Shown in pieces: positions 8,736 through 18,178 of a DNA stretch of 64,000 nt. Origin of the DNA: Pleurocapsa sp. CCALA 161 (GTDB taxonomy: Bacteria; Cyanobacteriota; Cyanobacteriia; Cyanobacteriales; Xenococcaceae); contig NZ_PVWF01000002.1 in the NCBI RefSeq assembly GCF_003003995.1, forward strand, positions 62,001 to 126,000, in the 5' to 3' direction. Under the pieces are notes generated by a model. That model was not told the origin of the DNA and did no database searches. It saw only the letters and a list, made by a program, of their open reading frames with translations. The translations under genes were made by a program, and so were the position numbers. Positions within the stretch are counted from its first letter, which is position 1. Each line of letters opens with the position of its first letter.

Positions 8736-10019
8736 ATGTGGTTGAGTAAATTAAAAAATACGAATAATTGGACATGGCGCTGTTTTTGTGTCAGTGTCCT
8801 TTTTTTGCCGCTTTTTCCTGCTTTAGGAGCATTAGGATTAGTAATTGTTTTGGGCATAATTTGGCGAGATAACTATGAGCAAATTGTCCACAATGATCTT
8901 AATCGAGCCTTCGGTATCTTAGCTGGTCTATTAATTATTAGTTCGGCATTAGCAAAATATCCTCAGTCAGCATGGTTAGGGTTAGCTAATTTCCTGCCTT
9001 ATTTTGCCTTATTTATGGCGCTTAGATGTTTGATTACCGAACCTAGACAGCTTCGCTACTTATCTTGGCTTTTAATACTTCCTTCTTTACCGATAGTGCT
9101 GCTTGGTTACGGACAACTTTTCTTGGCTTGGGATACAAACCCTTTAATAGAAAGTATTTTTGGTTGGCAGTTAATTCCCTTGGGAGTGCCTACTGGCAGA
9201 ATGTCATCGGTGTTTATTTACACTAACTTTCTGGCAATTTATCTGGCGATCGCCTTTACTCTAACATTAGGACTATGGTGGTCAACTTGGCGAGAAAAAA
9301 CAACTAAATTAAAAGCTGCTACTCTATTCTCTTTGTTGCTACTGACGCTAATTTTATTTGCCGATATTAGTGGTTTAGTTCTGACTAGCTCTCGCAATGC
9401 TTGGGGATTGGCTGTATTTAGCTTTATGGCTTATGCTCTCTACTTAGGGTGGAGATGGTTAGTATGGGGCGTTACTAGTGCTGCTACGGCTATTCTCTGG
9501 GCTTCTTTTGCCCCGAATCTTGGCGGGACACAATTACGTCGAGTAGTACCTGCTTTTATTTGGCTCAGGCTATCAGACCAGGCATATGAGCGTCCTGTAG
9601 AAACTTTGCGCCTTACTCAGTGGCAGTTTTGCTGGGATTTAATTACAGAGCGTCCTATTTTTGGTTGGGGACTCCGCAACTTTACACCCCTTTATGAAGC
9701 CCAAATGAATCTCTGGCTAGGGCATCCCCACAACTTATTTTTGATGTTTGGTGCAGAAACAGGAATTATCTCTTTACTGTTGTTTTTAGCAATTATTGCC
9801 ACAATTATGTTTCCAGTTGTTAAGCTATGCTCAACCTGGTCTAGTCAAAAATCTGACCTGATTGTATTTAGCTATTTAGTGGCTTTTATAGCCTATATTT
9901 TTTTTAACCTCACAGATGTTACCGTTTTTGACCTGCGCGTAAATACTATTGCTTGGATCTTATTAGCAGCGATGAGTGGCGTAACTAATGCCAAATTAAG
10001 CAAACCTAAAATCAAATAG
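8736..10019 (+). CDS. O-antigen ligase / IctB-type polytopic membrane protein
   Basis: 427 aa with about ten hydrophobic segments. The Wzy_C/WaaL-type signature is the long loop with RPIFGWGLRNFTPLYEAQM and LGHPHNLFLMFGAETG (about residues 305-345), where the His of GHPHN is the conserved loop residue. Cyanobacterial relatives include IctB, once linked to bicarbonate accumulation, but O-antigen or polysaccharide ligase/polymerase activity is at least as likely. It starts about 40 bases after the TolC-type gene, so the two may be cotranscribed. The spacer contains an AGCTCTA heptamer repeat. Confidence 0.85.
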   Translation: MWLSKLKNTNNWTWRCFCVSVLFLPLFPALGALGLVIVLGIIWRDNYEQIVHNDLNRAFGILAGLLIISSALAKYPQSAWLGLANFLPYFALFMALRCLITEPRQLRYLSWLLILPSLPIVLLGYGQLFLAWDTNPLIESIFGWQLIPLGVPTGRMSSVFIYTNFLAIYLAIAFTLTLGLWWSTWREKTTKLKAATLFSLLLLTLILFADISGLVLTSSRNAWGLAVFSFMAYALYLGWRWLVWGVTSAATAILWASFAPNLGGTQLRRVVPAFIWLRLSDQAYERPVETLRLTQWQFCWDLITERPIFGWGLRNFTPLYEAQMNLWLGHPHNLFLMFGAETGIISLLLFLAIIATIMFPVVKLCSTWSSQKSDLIVFSYLVAFIAYIFFNLTDVTVFDLRVNTIAWILLAAMSGVTNAKLSKPKIK

Positions 10020-10104
10020 TCGAGAATCAAAGGTAATATTTTTTTATGGTCATACTAGTAGAGCTATCAAAATTATCAACAGTCTAGTACTAAATTTGAC
10101 TCTA

Positions 10105-10818
10105 ATGGAAATTCTAATTATTGAGGACGAACAGGAAATCGCTCAATTAATTGAACAAACCTTAACCAAAGAAAGTTTTTCCTGTCGTGTTGCTAACGAT
10201 GGATTGACGGCATTAGCTATTTTGAAGCAGCAACAACCTGATGTCGTTATTCTCGATTTGATGTTGCCTGGTTTAGATGGATTAGAAGTCTGTACCCGTA
10301 TTCGCCAGCAGCCTTACGATAAAGATCCCTACATCATGATGCTGACTGCTAGGGGGGAAGAAATTGACCGAGTTATCGGACTTTCTACAGGTGCAGATGA
10401 CTATTTAGTCAAACCCTTTAGTCCCAGAGAACTAGTTGCTAGAGTCCGCGCCTTGCTGCGTCGCAGTCTGCGCCACGAAGTATCTGAAGACAATCAAACT
10501 TATCGCACCAAACATTTTACTGTCGATTTAGATCAGCACCTAGCAACTAGACAGTTAGATTCTCAAACCTCGGAAGAATTAGATCTGACTACCTTAGAAT
10601 TTAATCTTCTCTCTACTTTTCTTAGCTATCCTGGACGAGTTTGGAGTCGTACCCAGCTAATTGATCGACTTTGGGGTAATGATTTTTTTGGGGATGAACG
10701 AGTCGTGGATACTCATATTAGAAGACTGCGTAAGAAGATTGAGCCAGATTCAGCAAATCCCACCTTTGTCAAAACTGTGGTTGGTGTTGGTTATAAGTTT
10801 GAAGATGACCACGTTTAA
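10105..10818 (+). CDS. OmpR/PhoB-family response regulator
   Basis: 237 aa from ATG 10105 (a TTG at 10096 would add three residues). The receiver domain starts MEILIIEDEQEIAQLIE, with the phospho-acceptor Asp in VVILDLMLPGLDGLEVC, Thr in MLTARGEE and Lys in VKPFSPREL. The winged-helix output domain (about residues 130-235) carries LTTLEFNLLSTFL and DERVVDTHIRRLRKKIEPD. No histidine kinase is adjacent, so its partner is unknown. Confidence 0.95.
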   Translation: MEILIIEDEQEIAQLIEQTLTKESFSCRVANDGLTALAILKQQQPDVVILDLMLPGLDGLEVCTRIRQQPYDKDPYIMMLTARGEEIDRVIGLSTGADDYLVKPFSPRELVARVRALLRRSLRHEVSEDNQTYRTKHFTVDLDQHLATRQLDSQTSEELDLTTLEFNLLSTFLSYPGRVWSRTQLIDRLWGNDFFGDERVVDTHIRRLRKKIEPDSANPTFVKTVVGVGYKFEDDHV

Positions 10819-10997
10819 CAACTTTAACGTCAGACAATTTGTGCAAAGTTTGTAAAGTTTTCACCGCTTCTGCAATATCTCCTCGAAAATCATTAGATTT
10901 GTTTATGATTTCTTACCAAATAGTCTGATTTTTAGCGAAAAATGAACGATTTAGCTATGGTAAGAATAGGTCTGAGGGTCAGCTTATTTTTTATCTT

Positions 10998-11855
10998 ATG
11001 AATAATAGTCTATATCAAGATATTCGCGAGTTTTATGATGCTTCTAGTGAACTATGGGAGTCTATCTGGGGCGAACACATGCACCACGGTTACTATGGTA
11101 AGAATGGTAACTACAAGCTTGATCGCCGTCAAGCCCAAATTGAACTAATCGAAGAGCTATTACTTTGGAGTGGTTATCACGACAATAATCCTCCGCAAAA
11201 CATTATTGACGTTGGCTGTGGTATTGGCGGTAGTACTCTACATCTAGCACAAAAATTTGGTTGTAAAGCCACAGGCATTACTCTTTCTCCTGTTCAAGCA
11301 TCAAGGGCAAAAGAAAGAGCCTCCACCGCTGGTTTAGAAAGTCGAGTAAATTTTGAAGTGGCTAACGCTCTAGCAATGCCTTTTGGGGACGACACTTTTG
11401 ACCTCGTGTGGTCGTTAGAAAGTGGCGAGCATATGCCAGATAAGGCTAAGTTTCTGTCTGAATGTTATCGAGTTCTCAAACCAGGGGGGAAAATGATTTT
11501 TGCTACCTGGTGTCATCGAGAGACTGATTCCTTAGCAGGAGATTTGACTCCTAGTGAGGTGGGTCATCTTAAAGAGATTTATCGAGTATATTGTTTGCCT
11601 TACGTTATTTCTCTTTCGGAGTATCGGAAAATTGTGACAGAGTGCGGTTTTCAAAACATGAAATCCGATGATTGGTCGATCGCGGTTGAGCCATTTTGGG
11701 ATGTGGTGATCGATTCGGCGATCGCCCCTCAGGCAATTGCTGGTTTGTTTAAAGCAGGTTGGCAAACGATTCAAGGAGCATTATCTCTGGGCTTAATGAG
11801 TCGTGGTTATGCTAGAGGATTGGTTCGCTTTGGCTTGATTTGTGCGAGTAAATAA
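10998..11855 (+). CDS. Gamma-tocopherol-type methyltransferase
   Basis: 285 aa SAM-dependent methyltransferase. The N-terminal YDASSELWESIWGEHMHHGYY is the signature of the gamma-tocopherol/MPBQ methyltransferase family. Motif I is DVGCGIGGSTLHLA (about residues 72-85), followed by GITLSPVQASRA and the acceptor-side SLESGEHMPDK. There is no obvious plastid-like or membrane leader. The next gene encodes HPPD, the same order as slr0089-slr0090 in Synechocystis (known), which strongly favours alpha-tocopherol formation from gamma-tocopherol. The spacing to hppD is 32 bases, so they form an operon. Confidence 0.9.
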   Translation: MNNSLYQDIREFYDASSELWESIWGEHMHHGYYGKNGNYKLDRRQAQIELIEELLLWSGYHDNNPPQNIIDVGCGIGGSTLHLAQKFGCKATGITLSPVQASRAKERASTAGLESRVNFEVANALAMPFGDDTFDLVWSLESGEHMPDKAKFLSECYRVLKPGGKMIFATWCHRETDSLAGDLTPSEVGHLKEIYRVYCLPYVISLSEYRKIVTECGFQNMKSDDWSIAVEPFWDVVIDSAIAPQAIAGLFKAGWQTIQGALSLGLMSRGYARGLVRFGLICASK

Positions 11856-11887
11856 AGAGGCTAAATAAACACGCCAGCGGTATTTTT

Positions 11888-12955
11888 ATGAAGATCGATC
11901 ATGTTCATTTCTACACCAGAAATGCAGCACGAACAAAAGACTGGTTTATCCGCAATGTTGGCTTTCAAGCGATCGGCAACTGTATTAGTCAACATACCCA
12001 TACAGAGTTAATTGCTATCAATTCAGCTTATTTTGTCATTTCTTCTCCCCTCAATTCGACAAGTCCAGTAGCTCAATATCTCAATCATCATCCAGAGGGA
12101 GTTGCCGATGTTGCTTTTAGGGTCAAAAATTTAGCTGCCACGATTGAGCGTAGTTGCCGTTTAGGAGTAAAAACTGTCCAGAATATTCAGCTATGGCAAT
12201 CATCTTTAGGCAAGTTTAAATTTGCGCAAATTACTGGGTGGCAAGATCTACAGCATACTTTGATTGAAGAGACAGGACAACCTGACTGCTGTATTCCCAT
12301 TGCTTTAAAACCCTATGAAATTAAGCATACTAGTAAGTCTAGTCAGTCTCATCTTACTCAGATTGATCATATAGTTTTAAATGTGGGTCAGGGTAAATTA
12401 GACCCTGCGGTTAAACTCTATCAAGAGTTATTCAACTTTGAAGTTCGACAAAGCTTTGAAATCCAAACTAGTAGTTCGGGATTAACTAGTCAGGCTTTAA
12501 TTGATGATGAGGGGGAAGTGCAGTTTAATATCAATCAACCCACTACAGCTAATTCTCAAATTCAGGAATTTATCAATTTTAATCGCGGAGGGGGTATTCA
12601 ACATTTGGCATTGCGATCGCAAAATCTAATTGCTGATGTTGCTCAATTACAGCAGAAATTAAAGTTTTTAACTGTTCCCCAGGCTTATTATAATAACCTC
12701 AAACCATTGTTGTTTTTGAATGGGGCAGAAAGAACAGCCGTTATTGAACAGCAAATTTTAGTAGATAGCGATCGCCGCACTTCTCCCCAGTCGTTATTAA
12801 TGCAGATCTTTACGCAACCTATTTTTGAACAGCCAACCTTCTTCTTAGAATTGATTGAACGAAGACATTCTGCTCAGGGTTTTGGTCAAGGTAATTTTAA
12901 AGCATTATTTGAGGCAGTAGAAAGACAAAGCAATGCTAACTTAGAAATCTCCTAG
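11888..12955 (+). CDS. hppD: 4-hydroxyphenylpyruvate dioxygenase
   Basis: 355 aa; converts 4-hydroxyphenylpyruvate to homogentisate, the head group precursor of tocopherol. Two vicinal-oxygen-chelate halves are visible, starting IDHVHFYTRNAARTKDWF and IDHIVLNVGQGKLD. The iron ligands expected for the family are His in IDHIVLN, His in GGGIQHLALRS and Glu in TFFLELIERR. Length and motif order are complete. It sits between the tocopherol methyltransferase and an SDR gene that starts 2 bases after its stop. Confidence 0.95.
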   Translation: MKIDHVHFYTRNAARTKDWFIRNVGFQAIGNCISQHTHTELIAINSAYFVISSPLNSTSPVAQYLNHHPEGVADVAFRVKNLAATIERSCRLGVKTVQNIQLWQSSLGKFKFAQITGWQDLQHTLIEETGQPDCCIPIALKPYEIKHTSKSSQSHLTQIDHIVLNVGQGKLDPAVKLYQELFNFEVRQSFEIQTSSSGLTSQALIDDEGEVQFNINQPTTANSQIQEFINFNRGGGIQHLALRSQNLIADVAQLQQKLKFLTVPQAYYNNLKPLLFLNGAERTAVIEQQILVDSDRRTSPQSLLMQIFTQPIFEQPTFFLELIERRHSAQGFGQGNFKALFEAVERQSNANLEIS

Positions 12956-12957
12956 TA

Positions 12958-13782
12958 ATGAAATATCTCAATCAACACGCGATTATTACTGGTGGTTCTA
13001 GCGGGATTGGCAAAGCAGTCGCTAAATTACTCACACAGCAAGGAGCAAACATTACCTTAATTGCTCGCGATCGCCATAAGTTAGCCCAAGCGCAGCAGGA
13101 ATTGCAGCAAGTAATGGTTAATCAAACTCAGCAAATCAATATTGCCCAGGCTGATGTGGCAGATCGAGCATCGATCACCTCTGCGTTAGAACAAGCGATC
13201 GCCACTTTAGGCTCCCCTAAATTATTAATTACCTCCGCTGGGATAACTCATCCTGGTTATTTCACCGAAATTCCTTTGGAGATTTTTGAACAAATTATGT
13301 CGGTCAATTATTTTGGCTCTCTATACAGTATCAAAGCTGTCTTACCCGCTATGATTGAGCATCCCCCAGGGCAGATTGTGCTGATCTCTTCGGGAGCGGG
13401 CTTGATCGGTATTTACGGCTACAGTGCCTACTGTCCCTCAAAATTTGCCCTGAGAGGGTTGGCAGAATCTTTACGGGGAGAACTCAAACCGAAAGGAATT
13501 AAGCTCACGGTGGTTTACCCCCCCGATACCGATACCCCTCAGTTAGCTGCGGAAAATAAAATTAAGCCCCCAGAGACGAAACAAATTACCGCTTCAGCTC
13601 AAGTTTTGACTGCTGAAGCGGTAGCTCAAGAAATTTTGCAAGGAGTAGCCAAAAATAAATTTGCGATCGCTCCTGGCATGGAACTAATGACTCTAAATCG
13701 TTGGCATAGCTTACTTTCTCCCTTACTTAATTGGTACTTTGACAGAATTGTCGATAAAACTGTAGATAGAACTAATCAATAG
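12958..13782 (+). CDS. SDR oxidoreductase resembling 3-ketodihydrosphingosine reductase
   Basis: 274 aa short-chain dehydrogenase. It has the nucleotide-binding TGGSSGIGKA (about residues 11-20), NNAG-equivalent TSAGITHPG, catalytic Ser in VLISSGAG, and the YSAYCPSK tyrosine-lysine pair (about 158-165). The segment TVVYPPDTDTPQLAAENK closely follows the YPPDTDTPG signature of eukaryotic KDSR/FVT1 enzymes. The start is coupled to the hppD stop (2 bases). Known function of relatives is reduction of 3-ketosphinganine; here a role in lipid or prenylquinone metabolism is inferred from the operon and not proven. Confidence 0.85.
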   Translation: MKYLNQHAIITGGSSGIGKAVAKLLTQQGANITLIARDRHKLAQAQQELQQVMVNQTQQINIAQADVADRASITSALEQAIATLGSPKLLITSAGITHPGYFTEIPLEIFEQIMSVNYFGSLYSIKAVLPAMIEHPPGQIVLISSGAGLIGIYGYSAYCPSKFALRGLAESLRGELKPKGIKLTVVYPPDTDTPQLAAENKIKPPETKQITASAQVLTAEAVAQEILQGVAKNKFAIAPGMELMTLNRWHSLLSPLLNWYFDRIVDKTVDRTNQ

Positions 13783-13863
13783 TAGATCCAAGGTGATTAA
13801 TTATTAATAGGGGCAAAATATACACATAAGATATATATCGAGACATTAGCATCGCCAACTATT

Positions 13864-14514
13864 CTAAGAAGAAGACTTATTTACCTCAAAGCCTCCAAAG
13901 TTTTGGTCAAATTTCTGTTTGGTCATTGGCTGACTAACCATAATTCCTTCTTCTCCTAAGTTTTCCAGCGGCTCCCCTTCAACACTAATCCAAATAGGGT
14001 CTTGATCGGTAGCAGCACTGGCAGTATAAATAATCTGAGCCAGTCGACTACTCATCGAGGCACTACCTCCACCAGAGACAAATTCTTGAGATAAGTTAAT
14101 ATGAGTTCCTTTTTGATCCTTGGATAAGCTCAGTAAATTAGTTCCTTGAGGTATGGCAGTAGTATATTTGGCATCTGCGGGCGGTTGAGCCAGCAAAGTT
14201 TCTAATGATGCTTTTAAAACGCTCTCTGGCTTAACTGATTTTTGAAAAGTCATTGGTTTAGAAACCAATTCAATACTCTCTTGTGTGGGATTGAGCCAGT
14301 AAATTTCGACCATTAGATCTTGCGTAATGGCTGCTGGTGCGGGGAGATCAGTTTCTTTTTTCTCGATAGGAGAAGGAACGGGTTGAACATTTTGCGTTTT
14401 TTGGTCTAAATTAGATTTTGCCCACCAAGCAACCCCCCCTCCTGCTGCTAAGATAACTCCTGTGATGGCAGCCATCACGGTGATTGAAAGACGATTTTTA
14501 TTGCGATCCTGCAT
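13864..14514 (-). CDS. GerMN-domain protein, membrane-anchored
   Basis: 216 aa. One N-terminal hydrophobic segment (about residues 11-30) anchors or secretes the protein, followed by a Pro/Gln-rich linker. The GerMN domain occupies about residues 68-205, with EIYWLNPTQESIELV, ESVLKASLETLL, LLSLSKDQKGTHINLSQEF and DPIWISVEGEP. GerMN is found in spore germination and cell-envelope proteins of many bacteria; in cyanobacteria the role is unknown. It shares its strand with the DUF2993 gene 46 bases upstream. Confidence 0.85.
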   Translation of the reverse strand: MQDRNKNRLSITVMAAITGVILAAGGGVAWWAKSNLDQKTQNVQPVPSPIEKKETDLPAPAAITQDLMVEIYWLNPTQESIELVSKPMTFQKSVKPESVLKASLETLLAQPPADAKYTTAIPQGTNLLSLSKDQKGTHINLSQEFVSGGGSASMSSRLAQIIYTASAATDQDPIWISVEGEPLENLGEEGIMVSQPMTKQKFDQNFGGFEVNKSSS

Positions 14515-14560
14515 GGACTATGCTCCTGATACAAGGAAATGTCTGGGTTTAAACTGAAGA

Positions 14561-15412
14561 TTATGGCATCTTTGTTTCTAGTCTAACGAAACTGATTAGC
14601 TGTAAATTATCTTCATTGATTTCTAATTGTAGGATACGGGCTAGAATTCCGTCTGCTGACAAAGTATTTAGGTTCAAGCGATCGCTAATTCCAGTCGCAA
14701 AACCATTGAGCAGTCTAGACGACATCGGACGACCATTAACTGTTCCCTGGGGATCGAGCAAACGAACCCGTTCGCCGTCAATAACTTTGAGGGTTAATCT
14801 TAGACTAATAGCTAATTCTCTAGAGGGATTTTTTGCCTCAGAAGTTCCAATTGAACTCGTCGTTAGAGGAAGACTTGGTCTTGGTCTACTCAATTTAAAA
14901 CTTATTTGCAGACGATTTTGAGGTCTTAGTTCAAGCTGCACATCTGATAGTTGATAACTAATGTTAGTTGAGCCAGCCTTGCTCGCTATCAGCCGATTAA
15001 GAGTGTTTTGGAGTTGAGCTTGAATCTCAGTTGATTGCAGAGCTTGATTGAGATCTTTTTGGGTAAATACTACCTTGACTGCTCCCGCAGCAGGCGCAGC
15101 CAACGATTCTCTCAGGCGATCGATGTTGCTCAACTTTATTTTTGCCAGCTTAACGGCTAAAGGATCGGTTTCTAAATCGAAGGAGGCAATCCGAATCCCT
15201 GGCTTGATTCTAATCCCTCTACTAGCAATTCTGATCCGAGCTAATTTTCCCAGAGCAGCATCATAGTTGGGTTGATTATCAATTCTAACTGCCTGTTGCT
15301 CGACACTAATTACCTGAGAGCTAATTTCGCCTTGAGCAATTCGATCTAGGATTATTCCTCCGCTAGAACCTATGCCCAGCAATCCTGCCAGCACAATCGT
15401 GAGAATTTCCAT
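14561..15412 (-). CDS. DUF2993 (LmeA-like) lipid-binding protein
   Basis: 283 aa. A hydrophobic N-terminus (residues 3-22) is followed by a beta-rich DUF2993 domain: QAVRIDNQPNYDAALGKLARIRIASRGIRI, FDLETDPLAVKLAKIKL and VVFTQKDLNQALQS. LmeA of mycobacteria is a periplasmic phospholipid-binding protein of this family; the cyanobacterial role is unknown. Same strand as the GerMN gene downstream; both look like envelope proteins. Confidence 0.85.
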   Translation of the reverse strand: MEILTIVLAGLLGIGSSGGIILDRIAQGEISSQVISVEQQAVRIDNQPNYDAALGKLARIRIASRGIRIKPGIRIASFDLETDPLAVKLAKIKLSNIDRLRESLAAPAAGAVKVVFTQKDLNQALQSTEIQAQLQNTLNRLIASKAGSTNISYQLSDVQLELRPQNRLQISFKLSRPRPSLPLTTSSIGTSEAKNPSRELAISLRLTLKVIDGERVRLLDPQGTVNGRPMSSRLLNGFATGISDRLNLNTLSADGILARILQLEINEDNLQLISFVRLETKMP

Positions 15413-15488
15413 AACCTTAAGTTCCTAATTGAGGCAGAAGATTATTGTTGATGTTATGTTTGCTCTGTTTTAGCCTCATCCTTACTAT

Positions 15489-15980
15489 TTAGCCAGGCTT
15501 GACTCGCATTAAAACTTGACCAAACTCTACCGGTTCGCCATTTTGTACCATTATTTCCATAACTTGTCCCGTCACCTCTCCTTCAATTTCATTCATGAGC
15601 TTCATCGCCTCAATGATGCATACTGTATCCCCTTTAGTAATGCGATCGCCTACTGCGACAAAGGGATCTTCATCAGGAGCGGGTGCGGAATAGAACGTCC
15701 CCACCATTGGGGAGGTAACATCAACCCATTTCTTGTCATCTACCGTCGGTGTGACAGTAGTTTCTGGAGACGAAAGTGTTGGGGTTGCGGGGGGTGTTGG
15801 CGCAACAGACGGTGCAGCTTCAACAAGCTGAGGCGAAATCGCCGGGGGGGCTACTGCCACCAAGCCCTTTTCTTTGCGTACCGTTAATTCAAAATCATCA
15901 TTTTTGAGAACCAATTCGGTGATGTCGGTTTGAGCGATCGCCCCTAACAGTTCACGAAGTTCTTGGAAATTTATAGACAC
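15489..15980 (-). CDS. accB: Biotin carboxyl carrier protein of acetyl-CoA carboxylase
   Basis: 163 aa. The N-terminal helical region (INFQELRELLGAIAQTDITEL) is followed by an Ala/Pro/Thr-rich linker (about 41-82) and the biotinyl domain, with the biotin acceptor Lys127 inside EAMKLMNEIEGE. It feeds fatty acid synthesis through acetyl-CoA carboxylase. It lies directly downstream of efp on the same strand, the usual cyanobacterial efp-accB arrangement. Confidence 0.97.
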   Translation of the reverse strand: MSINFQELRELLGAIAQTDITELVLKNDDFELTVRKEKGLVAVAPPAISPQLVEAAPSVAPTPPATPTLSSPETTVTPTVDDKKWVDVTSPMVGTFYSAPAPDEDPFVAVGDRITKGDTVCIIEAMKLMNEIEGEVTGQVMEIMVQNGEPVEFGQVLMRVKPG

Positions 15981-16098
15981 AAACTATACAGCCGTTATTA
16001 AGAGTAATGTTTTCTTTCTCAAAGATAGTTGTGTAGTATTTATACGTATCTAAGAGATTTCGGAGATTGCTAATGAATTTCTTAGGAAAGATCGAGAT

Positions 16099-16659
16099 TT
16101 AATTTTCTCGACCCAGATAAGAACCATCACGAGTATCGACCTTAATCTTTTCACCAATGGCAATAAATAAAGGTACCATTACTTGAGCGCCTGTTTCGAC
16201 AATAGCAGGCTTAGTGCCTCCTGTGGCAGTGTCGCCTTTAACGCCTGGGTCAGTATCAGTGATTTCTAAGACGACAGAGGTGGGTAATTCTATCTCTAGC
16301 ACCTTCTCATCCCAAAAAATGACGTTAACCTCCATTTCTTCTTTGAGAAAGTTAATGCGATCGCCTAAATTATCGCTACTCATGCGCGTCTCTTCATAGG
16401 TTTGCATATCCATAAAGACAAATTCTTCTCCATCTTTATAGGTATATTGCATGGTGCGCTTTTCTAAATTTGCTTGGGGAACGGTTTCTCCAGCACGAAA
16501 CGTTTTTTCGATAGTGTTTCCTGTTTGGACGTTTTTGAGCTTAGTTCTGACAAATGCTGAACCTTTACCTGGTTTGACGTGCAGAAACTCTACTACTCGC
16601 CAGACATAACCATCCATCTCAACAGTAACTCCCGTGCGAAAGTCATTACTAGAAATCAT
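16099..16659 (-). CDS. efp: Translation elongation factor P
   Basis: 186 aa, standard length. It relieves ribosome stalling at polyproline. The N-terminal KOW-like domain has [17 protein letters not shown], with Lys32 at the loop tip that reaches the peptidyl-transferase centre. The central domain and the C-terminal [23 protein letters not shown] box are intact. Cotranscription with accB is likely (118 bases apart, same strand). Confidence 0.98.
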   Translation of the reverse strand: MISSNDFRTGVTVEMDGYVWRVVEFLHVKPGKGSAFVRTKLKNVQTGNTIEKTFRAGETVPQANLEKRTMQYTYKDGEEFVFMDMQTYEETRMSSDNLGDRINFLKEEMEVNVIFWDEKVLEIELPTSVVLEITDTDPGVKGDTATGGTKPAIVETGAQVMVPLFIAIGEKIKVDTRDGSYLGREN

Positions 16660-16963
16660 GCAGCTAAAAATATGTGCTTAAAGATCGACATTTAATTGTA
16701 CCTGATGGCGGGCTTCAACAAAGATGTGTCACCAGGGATGAAGGATAAAGCAGTGATGATGGGATGGGCGATCTTCAAGTATGACAGTCTCTAGTCGCCT
16801 ATTCTTCTGTGTTCTTAAATTAAAAGCAATTGAGTACCAACAGAAGTAAAGAAATGTTGACAAGGGAGAGCAAATACTAAGAACATACACCTTAGTAGTT
16901 TTGGTTGGGCTGAATATTTTCGGGCGACTGTCAAGATTAGATTTACGGACATATTACATATTT

Positions 16964-18076
16964 ATGAACATTAAGAAAAGTACTTTTTTAAGCAGATGTC
17001 AGCTTGATCGCATTGTTACCTTGATTTTAGCAGTGATGATTGTGGTAACTGGTTTGGTTGCTTGGCAACCGCAAGCATCGGCTGTTCTAGCTCAGGGCGA
17101 TGCTGTCACCGATCCCCAGGCTATTTTGCGCTATGCACTGCCCATTGAAAATGATTCCGTTAGGAAACTGCAAAAAAGTTTGGAAGAAATTTCTAACAAG
17201 CTCAGGGCTAAACGCTGGAAAAATATTAGTCGTAATATTACAGACGCAAGTTTTGTCTTATCTGCTCGTCGTCAGCAGCTATTGGCGACTATTCCTGATG
17301 AACGAAAGTCTCAAGCAGAAGAACTAATTGACCAACTAGCTCAGGGAACTACCGAACTGCAAGAAATTGTCGCTGCTAAAGATCGCGAAGCTACCTATCT
17401 TAAAAGAGCAGAGCTGCTAAATTTAGTCACTGATTTAGAAGAGCTAATGGTCGTGGGCTTTCCTTATGAAGTTCCTGCTGAGTACTCTGATTTACCCCAG
17501 CTTTTAGGGAGAGCAACTGTAGCAATGGAGACAAATAAAGGCGATCTTACCGTCGTGGTAGATGGTTATAGTGCGCCCGTTAACGGGGGGAATTTTGTTG
17601 ATTTGGTTAAACGAGGTTTTTACGATGGTTTAGAATTTAATCGTGCCGAAGATTTCTATATTTTGCAGGCGGGAGATCCACCAGGAGAAGCCAATGGTTT
17701 TATTGACCCTAAAACTAATGAATATCGAGCAATTCCGATGGAAGTATTGGTTAAGGGGGACGATTTACCCGTATATGGAGAGACTTTAGAGGAACTAGGT
17801 CGCTACCTAGACCAACCAGTAATTCCTTTTAACTCTTATGGTGCAATGGCTTTAGCTCGTCCAGGAGACGATCCTAACGGTGGTTCTTCTCAGTTTTTCT
17901 TTTTCAAGTTTGATACAGAAGTTACGCCTCCTGGATATAACCTAATGGATGGGCGTTACTCTGTCTTTGGCTATCTTACCGAAGGCAAGGAAGTTTTAGA
18001 AGAATTAACCGCAGGAGATAAAATTATTTCTGCCAAGGTAATTAAGGGAATTGAAAACTTGAAAGAACCTGACTAA
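16964..18076 (+). CDS. Cyclophilin-type peptidyl-prolyl isomerase, thylakoid-lumen (TLP40) type
   Basis: About 370 aa from ATG 16964; the frame is open to 16901, but the internal ATG gives a clean signal peptide (hydrophobic ILAVMIVVTGLVAW, cut after QASA). A helical N-terminal region (about residues 50-160; RRQQLLATIPDERKSQAEELIDQL) precedes the cyclophilin domain, which contains VDGYSAPVNGGNFVDLVKRGFYDGLEFNR and GGSSQFFFFKF. This helical-plus-cyclophilin layout matches plant TLP40 and cyanobacterial homologues of the lumen or periplasm. It is followed by an imperfect hairpin. Confidence 0.92.
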   Translation: MNIKKSTFLSRCQLDRIVTLILAVMIVVTGLVAWQPQASAVLAQGDAVTDPQAILRYALPIENDSVRKLQKSLEEISNKLRAKRWKNISRNITDASFVLSARRQQLLATIPDERKSQAEELIDQLAQGTTELQEIVAAKDREATYLKRAELLNLVTDLEELMVVGFPYEVPAEYSDLPQLLGRATVAMETNKGDLTVVVDGYSAPVNGGNFVDLVKRGFYDGLEFNRAEDFYILQAGDPPGEANGFIDPKTNEYRAIPMEVLVKGDDLPVYGETLEELGRYLDQPVIPFNSYGAMALARPGDDPNGGSSQFFFFKFDTEVTPPGYNLMDGRYSVFGYLTEGKEVLEELTAGDKIISAKVIKGIENLKEPD

Positions 18077-18101
18077 TGAACAATAGGTAGTCAGTAGTCA
18101 G

Positions 18102-18125
18102 GGGGATGGGTGTAGGCCCATCTCC
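18102..18125 (+). other. 9-bp hairpin downstream of the cyclophilin gene
   Basis: GGGGATGGG (18102-18110) pairs with CCCATCTCC (18117-18125) with one G-U pair and a 6-base loop. It follows the cyclophilin stop by 25 bases and may stabilise or end the transcript, but there is no T-run, so a terminator call is weak. Confidence 0.35.
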
Positions 18126-18178
18126 TCCTAGCTAAATAGTTGACGCTTTTAAACTAAACAACTCTCCAGTAATTAACC

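Noticed and set aside
16857-16886. TTGACA upstream of the cyclophilin gene as a promoter
   Set aside because: No acceptable -10 lies at 16-18 bases; the best candidate matches 3 of 6 positions.
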